The notes: generated by a model not told the origin, from the letters alone. DNA of 64,000 bases from Manduca sexta (GCF_014839805.1 NC_051129.1:5646920-5710919); one strand, 5' to 3'. Positions 1 through 13,804 are shown, numbered from the stretch's first letter. A program made the numbers and translations.

Positions 1-1584
1 TATGTGGACTATAAGGATTGTTGAATCTAAAAAATGAGCATCTAAATCATGATAAATGACAATTCAATAGGAAAATCCTTCTGAATTATGTTGCAGGATA
101 TAAATTCCTCGTATCAAATGTTTTATAATTGATTTTTATATTAAAACAATTACGTCTCTCGCCATCAATGTTGCTCCTGCTATGTGGATTAATATCAGGA
201 ATTTATTCGCTTATGCATTTATAATTAACAGTAAATATAGCATAGTGGCAGACAAAAAGTGATAAAATTTAAAATGGTTGTGAGTTTACACCGATAAAAG
301 CATAAGGTATGATTAAACTATCGCAATAATTGCTAGGTACAAAATGAATGGTTGAATAAATGATACTTTAATACATTGTATATTATAATTGATATTAAAT
401 ATATGTAACGCTTCTGTTAATCAGGTTAAAGCAATCAAGATTACCTAATGAAGTTTTTTGCGATGAATAATCTGCTGCTGTAGATAATACAGTTTGCATT
501 AACTATTGTATTAAATGAACTATTGCATATATTTGTAGTGGATGTTCATCACTCATTTTAGGTCCATTAGAGAGCTCTTAAGGAGAGAGTGTGTGGATTA
601 GATTTGAAATTAATTGACCGGAAATTATTTTATATAAGAAAATGTAATTACAAACAAATATTTTAATGTCATACTCGTTCTTTGCAATGTCCTTAATATC
701 CGAACTGAATTATTTTCAATTTGTAAAAAATGAGGTCATTTGTCTATACTAATTGATATACAAATTACAACATAAAGATAGAATTTAGTAATTTATCACA
801 TGGAATCGATTTCAGTGAAATTTCTTTAAATGTCAGTTGATTTAGTTTATGTAATATTCGATGAATTTAAGAGAGTATTACTTTTCTTCATTCAAATTTA
901 TTCTTAAATTAATCAATATTTTGATTAATGTTTTTGGCGATCAAACGAAGGATCACGGTAATTTAAGGCCAAGTTCCAGTTTAAGGCCAAGTACGCGTAA
1001 TGTAAGAACGCGTGCAGCCGATCCGAATAAAGCGATTGATAAATTACATCATTGGCAGTTTAACGTCAGTGCTCGGTATCGGTGGGGTGCACTGACTTCT
1101 TCTGTAATACCATTCCGTTTTTTTCACCGTTTTTTCGTTTCAGACGGCTGACACTGACATGGCGCGTTCATGTTACATTAATGTGCGAAACTAAACAACC
1201 ATCCACTGAACCGTCACAACATTGCCATTTTAACTGACGTACAAATGGACAAGATCAACAACACCTTTTTATTACTTCCCGTTACTCGCGGCTTATAATC
1301 ATTTAGTCAGTGTTTAATTGAAATCAGAACATATTATTACTGAACGAAATGGTTCTTGATTCGCGGTGAGTTTGGTATAATTTAATACTAGAAAAACCAA
1401 ATTGCCAACATTATAATGGCACAAATATTGTAATAATTGACGATGTTTTGCATATTTTTTGCCAAGTAAAATTTACTAAAAACGGTCACATTTTTTTGGA
1501 TGTCTGCAACTGCATTACATCAATATCGTGAATGAAAGTTCTGACTTCGCTCTTATAAGACGAGACCGGCACCATTAAAACAAC

Positions 1585-1611
1585 ATAATAATAAATAAAT
1601 AAATAAATAAT
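1585..1611. repeat. (AAAT)n microsatellite
   Basis: About five repeats of TAAA in the run starting at 1585. No other significance seen. Confidence 0.7.
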
Positions 1612-2077
1612 TTCCCGCAGCAAACACTAACAAAAATAATATTCCATTTGGTCCAGTTAACAATATTAAAAAATAATCTGTAATATGTGTGAATACCGAC
1701 AGAGTTTGCGCAACATCTGTCACAATGCACCTAACTATAATAATTACCGTTACTCAAACACTTGTATTTATATAGACATTTGATAGATCTACAAATATGA
1801 CAAGTATGATTAGCATTTTCGCTAATAAACGTCAACATAGGTAGGCGGGAAACGCTCACCTATGCTAATGCTACTCGCTACTAGGTGGAAGCCCACTAGT
1901 ACCTATAACAGCGCATGATAAATTAATTAATGACAGCATGCAACTAACAATCATGCGATACTGATTTGATTTGATCTTATATTATCTTACTTTGTTACTA
2001 ATATTACTTTCTTACTAATATTATTAAAGCGTGAATTAGTGAAATATTTAGATGTATGAGGTAAATGTAGAAACAAC

Positions 2078-2250
2078 TTTTTTTTTATTGCTTTGAATTA
2101 AGAGACGAGCTTGCCGTTCGCCTGATGGTAAGCAATATGACCGCCAAAACAGAAGAAACACCATCAAATACCTTGAATTACAAAGTATTGTTTGGTATTC
2201 CACTGCGCTCGCCATCCGGAGACATGAGATGTTAAGTTTTTTGATGTCCC
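2078..2250. repeat. Dispersed repeat family A (fragment)
   Basis: Begins with a T-run and 'ttgctttgaatt', then GACGAGCTTGCCGTTCGCC and TGATGGTAAGC, and includes GAATTACAAAGTATTG. The same order recurs at 16207-16505 and 60060-60366, and more weakly at 3618-3750, 19430-19580 and 63812-64000. A common lepidopteran interspersed repeat; I cannot assign a class. Confidence 0.75.
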
Positions 2251-3617
2251 ATAAATTGGTCTCATGAGAAATAATGTAATTTTTTAATGTGAATTATTAA
2301 ATAGATGACGGGGCGCTGGCTTTTTACAATATTTTAGCGACTTTCACACTGTGGAAGGCTTTTCAAGCGAGCTAAGCTGTGAATGGTTGCTCATCTAAAA
2401 GAAAACGTTATATTCTATTACGTTTCATAATTTTAAGAACTATTATTATCAAAATAATCTCAAGTAATCTGCATCAGTGCATCGTAGAGTCAGTACTACA
2501 TTGGTATTACAAAATGGATATATATAATACATGTATCTTATTTACCCCTATATTTTTAGAAAGATAAAGTTGTACCTCGTGGCAAGAATGCATTAAATAA
2601 CAGTAGACATTCATTATAAAAGCGATTAAAGATACTAAGAAAATTAAATACGAGTATATTGTGTTACAAGTTATTAGTATTCTCTACAATTAACGACTTT
2701 CTTCTAAAGGGTTTCATGGTTACTGTAACAGTTTAATGCTTACTTCAATATAAAGTTCAAAGGCCGAAGTCTTGAGTAGAAACAATAAATGCATGGAACA
2801 AAAAGTGCTCTTTCAAAACGTGTGAGACATTAAGTTGAAAATATAAAAAATACGAGATCCGTTTTTTGTGTCCGAAAACAAAACACGAGCATAGCAAATT
2901 GTTTCTTCTAATAAAGGCTGGACCGGCCCGTTCCTGCTAAACACTTGAAACTACCGTTAAAACGTCCGGAATGTTGGGCACGCTTCACGGTATCTTAAAC
3001 TAATTATTCACCTGTATGGACATGACGCACTGCTTACAAGGAAACTGCTAGTACAATAATCGATTCAGTCCATTTGCTTTAATGTTAATTTAATTACTAG
3101 CATTATCATGTTAACGGTATTGCGTTCTTGTGTGTCCTTAAAATACATAAACAGCAAATTGATGTGGACTCTTAACAATAGCACAATTCGTACAAGAATT
3201 AGGTGACATACATTTCTAGAAACTCTTTAAGTCACTTAAAATTCCAAGATAAGAGTTAGTTTTTTACATGAACTATTCAACATCGTATTTAGTAGTAAAG
3301 ATGCCATGTTCAAATAAATTAGGAATAGAAAATAAAAATCGTTAAATTGAATGCCTCTTTGATTGCTTTCTCCGTGATCGAAATCGGCCATGGCGCCAAA
3401 TAAGCCATGAGGCCAAGCTAGCCTTAATTGAACGGAATTACTATTGAATGTTTGATTCTTTTCTAACGAGATAGGTTAGACTTATGTCCAACAAAAACCG
3501 TCAGCTGGGGGTGATCTAGTTTCAATTGAAGCTATGTTTAATAGAAGAAATGAGCTCGATAATGCAACATTGAACAAATTGATTTTTACTATATCTGGAA
3601 GTTGTCTTTTATACACC

Positions 3618-3750
3618 AATGAATGCCGAGACGAACAAGCACCTCGTCTGATGGCAAGAGATGCGACCGGCCCATAAACAGTGTATGTATTGTATGTGTA
3701 TGTATTGCAGCAAAGTGCAATGGCATTACGCTGTAGTATAATAACTTTTT
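3618..3750. repeat. Dispersed repeat family A (diverged fragment)
   Basis: Shares GCCGAGACGAACAAGC...CTGATGGCAAGAGATGCGACCGGCCCATAAACAG-like order with the better copies, followed by a short TGTATG repeat (about 3678-3705). Confidence 0.5.
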
Positions 3751-4544
3751 TTTATTAGATCTCCAATTTTTTTAAGAATTTCAAATTTCAATTTCAAATA
3801 AAATAGTATTACAGCATTAATAGATTAATTTAATAATTTAAATGTGTTCGAATAAAGATTCCTCATTATATAATTATGTTAACATCCCTTAAATAACATT
3901 GGTCACATTTTTAGAAACTAATCGACTCATGCCTGAATTATAACAAAAAATAACGATCAATCAAACTTATTACGTCGAAATGAAACGATAAAACATAAAA
4001 AATAAATGTTATTCCTATCGGAATCATTCATGTCTGACAGTGACAGTGGCCGAAAGTGATTTTATTGATGAAGCTGTCACAAGACATTTGATTGCATAAT
4101 GTGGCAGTTTAAATCGTCGCAGTGGACTAACTCGTATTTATTTAAACATGTGCTTGATTTATTTCTTCCGCTACGTTTTAAATGCCTTTCATTAGCAAAT
4201 AAAAATGTGTGTAGCTATCAAGTTAATTGAAACCAATAAGTTTATGTCTACAGACTAGATTAGAACATTTTTCATCCCATACAAACTGTAGCCATTATCT
4301 GTGAATAGACCACATAATATTCTGTCATTATTTCGCTCTGTTTAATAATTACTTTTAAGTAAATTATTGTCAAACTATGGGTTTGTATTGAAAAATTAAG
4401 AAATTCTTCTCTCCAATTCATTTATCTATTAATTATATTTATTATTAAAAAATACTTATTACTTATATTAAACACTATGTATTATACCTTATTTAATATG
4501 ACTCGTTAATTGTTAATTGGAAACCACGATACGGTTTATAAACC

Positions 4545-4620
4545 AATCAGCACACGCATGCGTGGGCCGCGGCCAGTAACGCACCGCGACAGCGCGCCGC
4601 ACAGCCGCGACAACCCGATA
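4545..4620. promoter_or_regulatory. Short GC-rich island with CCAAT and ACGCATGCGT
   Basis: AACCAATCAG followed by the palindrome ACGCATGCGT (NRF1-like) and a CG-rich run. No gene was found on either side. Confidence 0.25.
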
Positions 4621-5151
4621 TGTCTAATGTAATTTAATTCAACTTGATAGCTGACAAACAGAAAACCACGATAACTAATAATAATAACCTCTTGCGTGTT
4701 CACTTATGCTTGTTCTTATGTTTAAAAAGATGTAATTAGGAAGCAACTGGCGCCAACCATAATTGATATGTTAGATAACATCGTTTTTAGACTTTATTAA
4801 AACTTTTTATTATTTATTTAAACCGTAAGGAGTTGGAATTTTGGTGTGTTTTCCTAATTATTGCAATAAATTTAACCCGGATTGAATGCATGAGACGCTG
4901 CTTAATCCACCAAAACATAAAGACAAAACTATGTTTGTCTAAGAAAATGAATATTCTGTTTCGTCTCTGTGTGCGTACCGTAATTGTTTCCTTTTTTAAT
5001 AATGGATTGAGCAAACGACAACATTCGACACTCAACAGATCACATTTTAAAATATGTCACTGTCTCCTAATTAAAACATCTACGCTTAATTAAATAAATT
5101 GGTTTATTGGCTACGGGAGATATCATCTTATGGATGGATGATCGAGCGATC

Positions 5152-5199
5152 GCTGCGCAAGTCGGCCAGGCGGTAGAAAGCCGCTTTCCACTGCGCAGC
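5152..5199. other. GC-rich hairpin-forming segment
   Basis: GCTGCGCA (5152-5159) pairs with TGCGCAGC (5192-5199), and an inner GCGG pairs with CCGC around a short loop (TAGAAAG). It lies in an AT-rich region with no gene nearby. Confidence 0.45.
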
Positions 5200-6114
5200 C
5201 GCATCTCTACACCCTTGTTTTTATTAAATAATAAAATTTTATAGGAAAATTTACTGTTGTCGTAAATATGCGTGTCTCGTTTTAAATTGTTAATTATTGA
5301 AATAATAAAATTATTAATGTGGTTTGTCTTGAAATATGGTTAAAAACATGTTAAAAAGACAGTTAACAAATGATTAAATATTTTTGTAAAAGGATTATAT
5401 ATTTTAACTATAAACAACTTTAACTTGGGCAAAATTAGACTACCGTTTTGCAAACATAATTTGTATGTTCTTATGATCTGCCTTTTAAATGTAACTGCGA
5501 AATATATATATCATAAAGAATCAACAATAAAACCATACAATATATGCAACTTATAAAAATAAAATAAGAATGAATGCAATCAGACTGTAATGATGTTCCT
5601 TTAGAGGTATTTTATATTCCGTAAAAAGTTCAAACGAAACAAAACACAAACACCGCCTACAAAAGACTTCAACGAGATACAGATAATGTGCAGTTTTTAC
5701 TTGTAATGATTAAGTAACTTAACGCGAACAAAGTATACACATATTATAAAATATACATATTTGATTGATTTTACATGTATATTAAATTAAAGTATCTTGC
5801 GTTTGGTGAGGAAAACATCTTAATATAATGAAAAAAATATGGGATAATAATTAATACATAATAATATGCTAAATATAATTATTAATGCTATTGTCACATT
5901 ATTTCGTCGCCTTTAATTTATGAAAACAAACCTGTGCGAAGTAGACCTACGCCTAATCCTTGAGGAAAGATAAAGACGTATGCTTATGTATATAAACACT
6001 GTGCAATATGTGCTAAAAATACAAATTTAGCAATAAAAAACAAATGCCATTTTCGCTTAATATAATACAATAAAATAAAATTGCACTCATATTCTCAGTC
6101 AGTTTAATTTCTAT

Positions 6115-6480
6115 CTATATATAAATAAAACTCCAGTGCCACATATATGGAAGAGCATCACTCGGGAACGACTCGACCGGCTTATCTATTTCCTTTTTTG
6201 TATTTTCCTAGTTATCAGGATATGGTTTGTATAAAAGTATAATTTCAAAAAAAATAATGGCAAAGTTGGTGATTTTTTTTTTATACAAACTAATCTCCGT
6301 AATCCTTTAACCGATTGCGATGAACATTTTTATGAGAGTTTAGTTAAATCCAACTCGAATTATAGGATAATTCTGTGCCCGATAGGTGGCGCTTAGATCG
6401 AGACCTAAAAGATGAAATAAAGTGCACATAAAATGCGGTATGTGTCAGGACAAATTCTGTCGAGCCCACCAGTTTTGTAA
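6115..6480. mobile_element. Helitron-like or related short transposon fragment
   Basis: Begins TCTATCTATATATAAATAAAA, a 5' end form often seen in lepidopteran Helitron-like elements, followed by 'gggaacgactcgaccggctt' and 'ctttaaccgattgcgatgaa', typical of their interiors. No replicase coding was found. Confidence 0.4.
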
Positions 6481-7599
6481 ATACGTTTCCTATTGCTATT
6501 AATTAGTTTGGCCTTTCAGTTTTAGATACACTTAATCCAATTAAAATAGCTGTCATTTCGACTCCCGTAACACACGCAATGTTATAACATATTCAGAATC
6601 TTAACTTTTCAGTCTATGGAAAATTGTGCTTTTTATCTTTTATTGTATGCTAAAAAGTACAAATTATAAATTATTTGGGATGAATTTCAACTGCATGCTA
6701 TAATTTTTAAATTATTTATGCACATAATCCTTATTATTTAATTTAAATAAAAACCATGTTATATTTTTACGCAAATACATCGCATAAATGTGCTTCATGA
6801 AACCCTAATAACTTAAACGGTTATAAGACAGGTGCTGGAATTAAAAAAGATAATTAAACCACAAACAATGCTTAGAACGCGTAAAAACCAGGCCTCCAGG
6901 AACTTTGTCAAGCGAAATCAGATTCACTCTACTCTACTTGCGGTCGATGAAATAAAATGATGCTTTACGACAATCGACTTTATACATATAAAAATAAAGA
7001 ACATTATTAAATAATATTCCAACTGCATCGGGGAGTTGCTGTTTTCGCAGAATGCCATTATATTGCAGTAGTTTTATATGTGTCACTGTTATAAAATCCA
7101 TGCCGGTGTCATTTTTACAGAAAAAGAGTCTACAATTTTTTCATTAAAAAAATATTATTGTTCAAATTATAAAGATTTTAAATTTTGTAACGTTCAAAAG
7201 ATTTTGACTCAAATAGTCTATAATATAATCACACTACATATTATATTGAATTATACAACATAAATTATAATTTAAGTCACACACATCGTTATTTAAATCA
7301 GATGCTAGTAATTTAATTAACTCTTGGATAGATGTGATTATAACAATTCATTTAAGATTCCTAATGAAATGGCGGCCTAGAATCACCAAATAGGGCGTGG
7401 GAAGAACGAATGTAAAAAGGGTCCGTAGCTAGCAACGTTGATGGATGAAAACTTGGACATAATTAGCTCTAAACATGGCTGAATGATATAAAAACATTCT
7501 TGAAACTTGTCGATAGACGGGACAGGTCACACGCAGCAAGTAATTTGTACTAATATAAAATTTTATTGGAGCGGTTAGTATTAAAATGATTTGTCTTAA

Positions 7600-7725
7600 T
7601 ATTTTTTCTATACGGCAGGGGAAAGTGTCCCCTCTGCACCTGATGGTAAGAAAAGCTATGTGGTAAGTGGAGTGGTGTCCAATATAATGTCGACTGACGA
7701 GAGATAATTAACCCTCGACAGTCGA
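7600..7725 (+). repeat. Dispersed repeat family D
   Basis: Contains TGTCGACTGACGAGAGATAA and CCCTCGACAGTCGAT. Related blocks occur at 18660-18790 (plus) and 13010-13078 (minus). The internal TCGACTG...CAGTCGA arms are complementary. Confidence 0.5.
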
Positions 7726-8327
7726 TTACTTACTAATTACTCTTTTGCAAGTCTTTGTATTACGAAAATATTACAGGCAATTCAAAATCTATGAAAGTCA
7801 AACCCATTATCAGCAATTGTATACAATGGAGTTGTCATTGTAGAGTACAGATAGGAGAATAATAGTAAAATTATATTATATACTTTGGCCAATACACTTA
7901 AAATAAGTTAAAATTAAACACAGCCTTTCTTATTGCACAACACATCCTGTGTCATAAAAAGAGATAAGAAACCCATCGCTAAATGCATCATTTTACACTG
8001 TTTTTGCAAGAAAATGTAATGGACAGCTCTATTATTACATCCTAACAGGTAAAAAAGCAAGAAATTACTATAGGATGTGAAATAATAACCAGTTGAAATG
8101 TTGCAAATGTCTGTCTGCAAATATCTCAGGCAGGATAATCTTGACATTATGTTGTGTTTTATTTAAGGCTTCAAAAATATTTTATCCAGTTATTATTTCG
8201 CCTCTACGTGGAAGCGACCTGAAATAATAAAAATGCAACAACGGTATACGTAATATTTAAACACTAGGTATGGCCGCGACTTTATACACGTAGATTATTT
8301 TTTTCGATATCCAATTTTTTATTAATA

Positions 8328-8635
8328 AAATAATAATAATACCAGCCCTTTATTACACACTGTCACGTTAAGGAGCACGGGCATCTATTACTACTGAGAG
8401 GGTTTTAAGCCTTAGTCCACCAGGCCTAGGGCGTTGGTAGACTCCACGTACTTACCAATTCTTTTTGTGATTCTCGTATATGTACTTTTCCAAACGATGC
8501 TATCCTTCACCTTTCAAGCGAACAATAATTGATAAACAATAGACATAACTTCAAAAAGTCAGTCTGTACTTTGGTTTTGGGTACGGAGACATCCGTCTCG
8601 ACAGACCGTACCATTCCAAACTAGGATCTCGTGTA
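8328..8635 (-). repeat. Old, diverged family B SINE
   Basis: Keeps the order of blocks (CCAGCCCT, GAGCACGGGC, ACTACTGAGAGGG, TTAGTCCACC, GTAGACT, CAAGCGAACAATA) but with many changes and small gaps; the tRNA-like head is largely decayed. Confidence 0.6.
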
Positions 8636-11600
8636 CTGATTTCAATGAAACAAAGCCTGAATTCTGCTACTAATTATACTCTGGTTTCCTGTGATAATTA
8701 CATGAAAATCTGTTCTGTAGTTTCTGAGGTGCGCTAATAAACAAACAGAAAATAATTCTAAACTTGGAGTATAATCAAAAATAAAAATCTACCAATTGAC
8801 CGTTGAGCACTAATTGATTTATTAATTTATTTTAAAAGAATCTTATAAAGTTTCGAGTTCTTTTTCCTCTTAACGTAAAAAGTAGATAACATGCGGTCGG
8901 AAAATTATTACGTTAAACCGGCATGTTTCTACAACAGTTTTAAATCTATTGTTCTATTGTTGATCACAATCTTTATTTAACTTGAATTGAATTGATTACG
9001 AAATTCTAATACGTCTGAGCACAGATTGTAACAAGTGCGTAATATTACGCAGAATGGCCGGAAATTACGTATCTACGAAAAAAACATTCGCATTTAACTC
9101 ACTGGATTTAAAGTTACTGTGTCAGAACCTAAACTAACGAAGTTTAAGAAACCTTGACATCGTGACGGGTTCAGGAAGTGTTGGCAACAAACACTAATAT
9201 TATTCCCACATATTAGCAACCTGTATAATACCCATGGCAGATCACAGTACGTTATAATAACGGCCCTTTTCATACCTCATTAAAGTTCTAGTACGGTAGA
9301 AAAACTAGAAATATTTACTGCTAAGACCGGTAGGCGTTTCCTGGGAAACTATTTCTTTCGCGCTTCGTATAATGCCAATGTAAATAAATAAACCGCGTCT
9401 TATTTTGCGACAGTTTAAACAAAATCGTGATCACGAGCGCGCACTTTCTCGGGAATTGAATGGTCCAAAACCTAGATTTATAAGTACGAACAAAAAAGAA
9501 TCGACAACTTTCTACATAATAATCACGATATTTATTCACGGTCACTTTTAGGTAAGTCTGTTTAATAATGTTTATTTTAAAAAAGTAATAAGTTTAATAA
9601 TTCAACAATTCCTCAGGGTTGTAGTGGTGGCCAAAGACCCTTCATGTTTTATTATACAATACCTATAACTCACCGAGAGATTAGCCGATTTATAAAAAAA
9701 AAATCGTGTGGTTTGATTCCCGATGCCTGCACCGAGAGGTTTGTATCAAGAAAGTGTGATATGTGACTGCAAGGTGATCTCCTTAATATTGAAAGGTTTG
9801 TAAATTATATTAATATATTGTATCAGAAACAAGTTAATATATCGATAAATTTTTTATTTAATTCTGTAAATTCGTATATTATAATTTTAATCAAGAAATA
9901 TAACACGTACATATTATAATAAACTCATGTGAAAGCTATCAACAGTAATAAAATATCAAAGTTTATGAGGCGCCGCCGTGGCAAGCAATTTGCAAAAGAA
10001 TTTATTCTTTAGATGAAAGTTTTGTATCTGCGTGACAAATCCTCGTCGAGACGCGACGCCGCGACATTGCGCTGCCATGCATTGTCAGTACCACTCACAC
10101 TTGCATGTCATCGAATTATACTTAATAGCCAGATGGAACCCTGTTGCTCCAAGGCGACGATGTTGTATACCACTGGTTTTATTCCGCTAATTAGTAATTC
10201 CACGTAGTAGGCAGACTATTACTAAAAACATTACGAATTATAAACATAAAAGCCATCTAATCCATCAGAGAGTAACTCTTCGCGGTCGTGAATTTCATTT
10301 TCAATTTCAATTTCAAAAAGGAAGCGCATTTCATATGTGATCTCGCGATCTAATATTGAGTCATTTAATTGAACACTCACTCACCGAGCGGAAGTGGTTT
10401 AACATGTCAACGCCTTAACCGACAATTTACCAAAATAAAGACAATTACTCGTAAACAGACAGTAGAGTGTAAGCATTGGAATATCGAACGGTAACTTGGA
10501 ACTGACAAAAAGTTTATTCATGTACTGACCCCGAGAACGAAATTATCTAACTGTTCGTTACTCAATTTTCGGACCCAACACACGTATGTTCTTCGACAAA
10601 AGCATTCATTATGCTGCTTAGAATTCAAATTTAAATTTCAAATAAGAAGGTTAAAATCGAACACTTTCTACGTACACATTGCGGATTCACCTTTATAGTA
10701 ATTCTTTTGTACCGATATTGAATCAAACAAGAGCCGGCATGGAATACGAATAGATTAAAGCGACGACGTAATAATGGACATAATAGAAGTTTCGCATTGC
10801 TGAACTTAATACAAAGACATTATCCTTGTCACAGCGCAAAACACAAAGAAATACAATGCAACCACTTTATCAACTTGTACCCGATGCGGGAAAAATATGT
10901 CTGCAGACAATTTGTACTGTGAATAAAAACAATAGATTTAACGGAATGCCAAGTTGTAATAACGCAACCTAAAACCGCGAGATATTATTGCAAAAACTTG
11001 TATGAATATTAAGAGGAAATGATGATTCGCGAGTAGTGTACGAGTGCATAAGGTAATTACTGGATGATTTCATGCACGATGAAGACAAGAAGTGAAGCGT
11101 GGACGTAGGAACGGCAATAACTGTCCCGCTGGTAATGGTAAACGACGACCGAGACCTTGCCGCCGTAATCACTGCTCAAGGCGCTACACCACCACCGCCT
11201 GATTTATGGAATACTAAATAGCATTACATGAACCAAATGCCATTACGTTAATTAATAGTCATCATGTCCACCTATACATAAAATGTTGATATTTCTGTCT
11301 TTTTTGTGCCTCATGAGTATTATTAAATATATCACGTCAACATCATGCACAGAATATAATTTTAGAATCTTTTGATAAAGTATATTAGTTCGTTGCAATA
11401 TATTTTACTCGTTGTCAACTAACTTAAAGATATTCAGGGTAAGCGCCTCTTCAAATGAAAAATAAGTACATAATAGGGAACTGAATGAAAAACACAGGAA
11501 GTTATATAAGAAAACATGACTATTATAACCATTAATGTCATGATATTAGCACCAATGCATCGGCATTGCGTAACGTAACTTGTAATGTGCCATTCAAAAA

Positions 11601-13009
11601 TTTTCACCTAATGTGACATAATGAAGAGAGAAAGTTTTGATACTGATACATTTTCGCAGACAGCTGAGTGTAAATATAGGCAGCAACAGACGAATATGAA
11701 TCATACTTTAGTTTCACATTAGTTTATTTCCTTTCTAGGCCCGATGCGGTTTCTTAACAAAAATAATAAGGAAACAAGGAACAGAAAAATAAATTTACGA
11801 ATAAAATGAAAACATAAAAAAAACAATGATCTAGCTAATGCCTTTCGGTGGTGGAATGGACTATCAAGGTCTTGAGTTCGCCGATCGATCCCAGAACATG
11901 CGTCTCCGACTATGCTACCTAGGTATGCGTTAATTGGTATTTGTCGCTCGCATTGTCATTTAAAGGAACTACTATGGAAAAAGATACTTGCGGATTTTAC
12001 AAATAACTTGCAGGTACGAAAAGTCTATGAATCAATGGTGACAGCCCTAATCCCTCTCAACCACAGAGAAGACGCATATCCAACGGTACAATTTAACATA
12101 AAGTTAAATATTATATTAGTACAATAACATTAACAAAAAAACAATCGACAAATTATATTACTACAGCTATTACACTTTCAAATCTAAATTCAGGTCACAT
12201 AAACTTAAAATACAGAGAATAAAACTTCCTTCTTTAAGCCCCAGTGCTATCAAACCATCAATTCCTTGATCTGTTCAGAGAGCGGAACCGAATGCATGAG
12301 ACTGCGCTACGCGGCTAGTGCACCAGAGTTGTTTTAATTTAGAAGACGACGGGAAATATTACAGCGATGACAACGACCGTCGGATTCGGAACTAGAGCAT
12401 GAATGCAGTCTCTCTGATTTTACGATTCAGCATATTTTCCTTTTTACGATTTAATACCTTAAAATTACGCTGAAATACGACAAATTTTGTTTCTTTCTTA
12501 GCTAAAATAAAAATACAAATAATATTTAGGTACCTCCTAATACAAACTTTATATATTATAACTTAGTATTACTTAGTATCGAAAGAAGCAAAAGCCAGAA
12601 ATATTTAAATTAAAAACACACACAACATAATATCTAGAATTTCCGAACACGAAATAAAATGTAAATGAAAAGTTAATGAACAAAATATCATTTACATTTG
12701 TGTTATCATATTTTCCACGCAATCACTACGACTAATACACTGTGAAAGGAAATGAACATAATAAAATTGTTATAAAATGGATAGACATTTCTGCAGAGCT
12801 GATAATAACTGCAATTATAACCGTGGGGAACAATCTTCGTGCTAACTTGTAAACAGACAATAAATACACTTTTTTAATACATTGTTATCTAATTGCGGCT
12901 AGTAAAATTATAATTTCTTTTAACTTATAATATGAATGGCAAACACTGTACACAAGTTCTTAATTCCGCCATAATGGTCTGCGTATACGATTTAAATAAG
13001 TAGACAGAA
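8636..13009. other. Gene-free stretch, possible intron of the 14.88 kb gene
   Basis: AT-rich with no recognised gene. It contains the weak exon candidate at 11061-11171 (minus) and a degenerate tRNA-like segment near 9660-9760 (GGTTTGATTCCC). Confidence 0.4.
11061..11171 (-). other. Possible second coding exon of the 14.88 kb gene (weak)
   Basis: A CAG acceptor (plus 11072-11074) and a GTAATT donor (ending at 11060) bound 111 nt. Entering with one base to complete CG+T (Arg), the frame is open for 36 codons (DYGGKVSVVVYHYQRDS and onward) and exits in phase 2. The phase fits the exon at 14842-14885. Against it: the acceptor lacks a clear polypyrimidine tract and a second frame is also open. 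I recognise no domain. Confidence 0.18.
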
Positions 13010-13078
13010 TTGTATCGACCGGCGAGGGGTAACTATATCTCGTCAATCGATACTATCTGGACCCTAGTCCGCTTACCA
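13010..13078 (-). repeat. Dispersed repeat family D (short copy)
   Basis: On the minus strand: 'atggtaagcggactagggtccagatagtatcgattgacgagat', matching the family D order. It is next to a family C SINE. Confidence 0.5.
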
Positions 13079-13124
13079 TTAAGTCAAATAAGGTAACCTT
13101 TACTGTGCTCATATAAATAAAATC

Positions 13125-13382
13125 AACATACACACACATCACGCATTTATCCCCGAAGGGGTATACAAAGGTGATCCAGGGCATCCATTTTTCGCTAAAT
13201 GTGTTCCATCCCATGATGTAATAGGGGGCGAGCCTATCACCATATCGGGATATAGTAGGATACAAATTGGTGAGAAAAACCCAAATATCACTTTGCCCGA
13301 CCAAGAATTCGAACCCAGGACCTCAGAGCGCTGCCGTACCCTGCATTCAGAACAACTACGCCACCGTGGCAGTAAAAATAAC
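13125..13382 (-). repeat. tRNA-derived SINE, family C
   Basis: On the minus strand the head reads ACGGTGGCGTAGTTGTTC (A box, plus 13350-13367) and GGTTCGAATTC (B box, plus 13305-13316). The body shares the 'ataggctcgccccctattacatcatggga' type block with the 34.1 kb copy and ends in a GTGTGT tail. No clear target duplication was found. Confidence 0.75.
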
Positions 13383-13804
13383 AGTAATACAGTGCACATT
13401 AATACGTCCTTCTTATTTTGTTTCGTCGCTCCTCGTTCCTGAGCTCCTATTGTTTAGCGTAGGTAATGATATGCTTGAGCCTTCTCGTCCCACAATGTAT
13501 CATGCGAAAATGATAACGTTGATGATAAGGACGTTATGCATAGTCAATTTTCTTGTTACGTCGCTTATGATAATATCTGCAGGAAGATACAACTTGCGTC
13601 TTGAAGATGTAAAATAATGAGGCCTAGAAACTTACTCTATGTTAGATCATTATGTGTAATGGTTTAACGTTATGAAATTTTTAAAATTATAACGTAAGGT
13701 ACGTGTTTTTTATACCCCTAAATCGTACAGATATTCCGTTTTATTATTTTTATTTTAGGTATAAAAGTATTCAAACCTCTAATGGATCCATAGTCTTTGA
13801 TCCT

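Larger units (their letters stand above)
1..8327. other. Gene-free stretch with scattered repeats
   Basis: AT-rich. It holds family A fragments (2.1 and 3.6 kb), a GC-rich island (4.55 kb), a hairpin (5.15 kb), a Helitron-like fragment (6.1-6.5 kb), a family D copy (7.6 kb) and, at 962-992, a direct repeat of TTTAAGGCCAAGT. A good plus-strand acceptor (cgtttcag, ending at 1142) opens a 32-codon frame, but no partner exon was found. It may be an intron of, or lie beyond, the gene starting at 14.88 kb. Confidence 0.45.

Noticed and set aside
3012..3051. 33-nt exon-like segment with CAG|GTGAAT donor on the minus strand
   Set aside because: Very short with two open frames; chance splice-like sites are frequent.
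4814..5093. Overlapping 73- and 86-codon ORFs on both strands
   Set aside because: Mutually antisense, no domain, no gene signals.
9660..9760. B-box-like GGTTTGATTCCC
   Set aside because: No convincing A box or clover structure; probably a decayed SINE.
9839..9846. TATCGATA (DRE) motif, also at about 45.79 and 52.38 kb
   Set aside because: An 8-mer of this composition is expected a few times per 64 kb; no TSS context at these sites.
11838..11940. 31-codon plus ORF (MPFGGGMDYQGLEFADRS) ending near a GTATGC
   Set aside because: No acceptor partner or promoter; it reads like a repeat fragment.
13305..13367. tRNA-like sequence with A and B boxes
   Set aside because: Part of a SINE head: a body and GTGTGT tail follow, and there is no intact cloverleaf.
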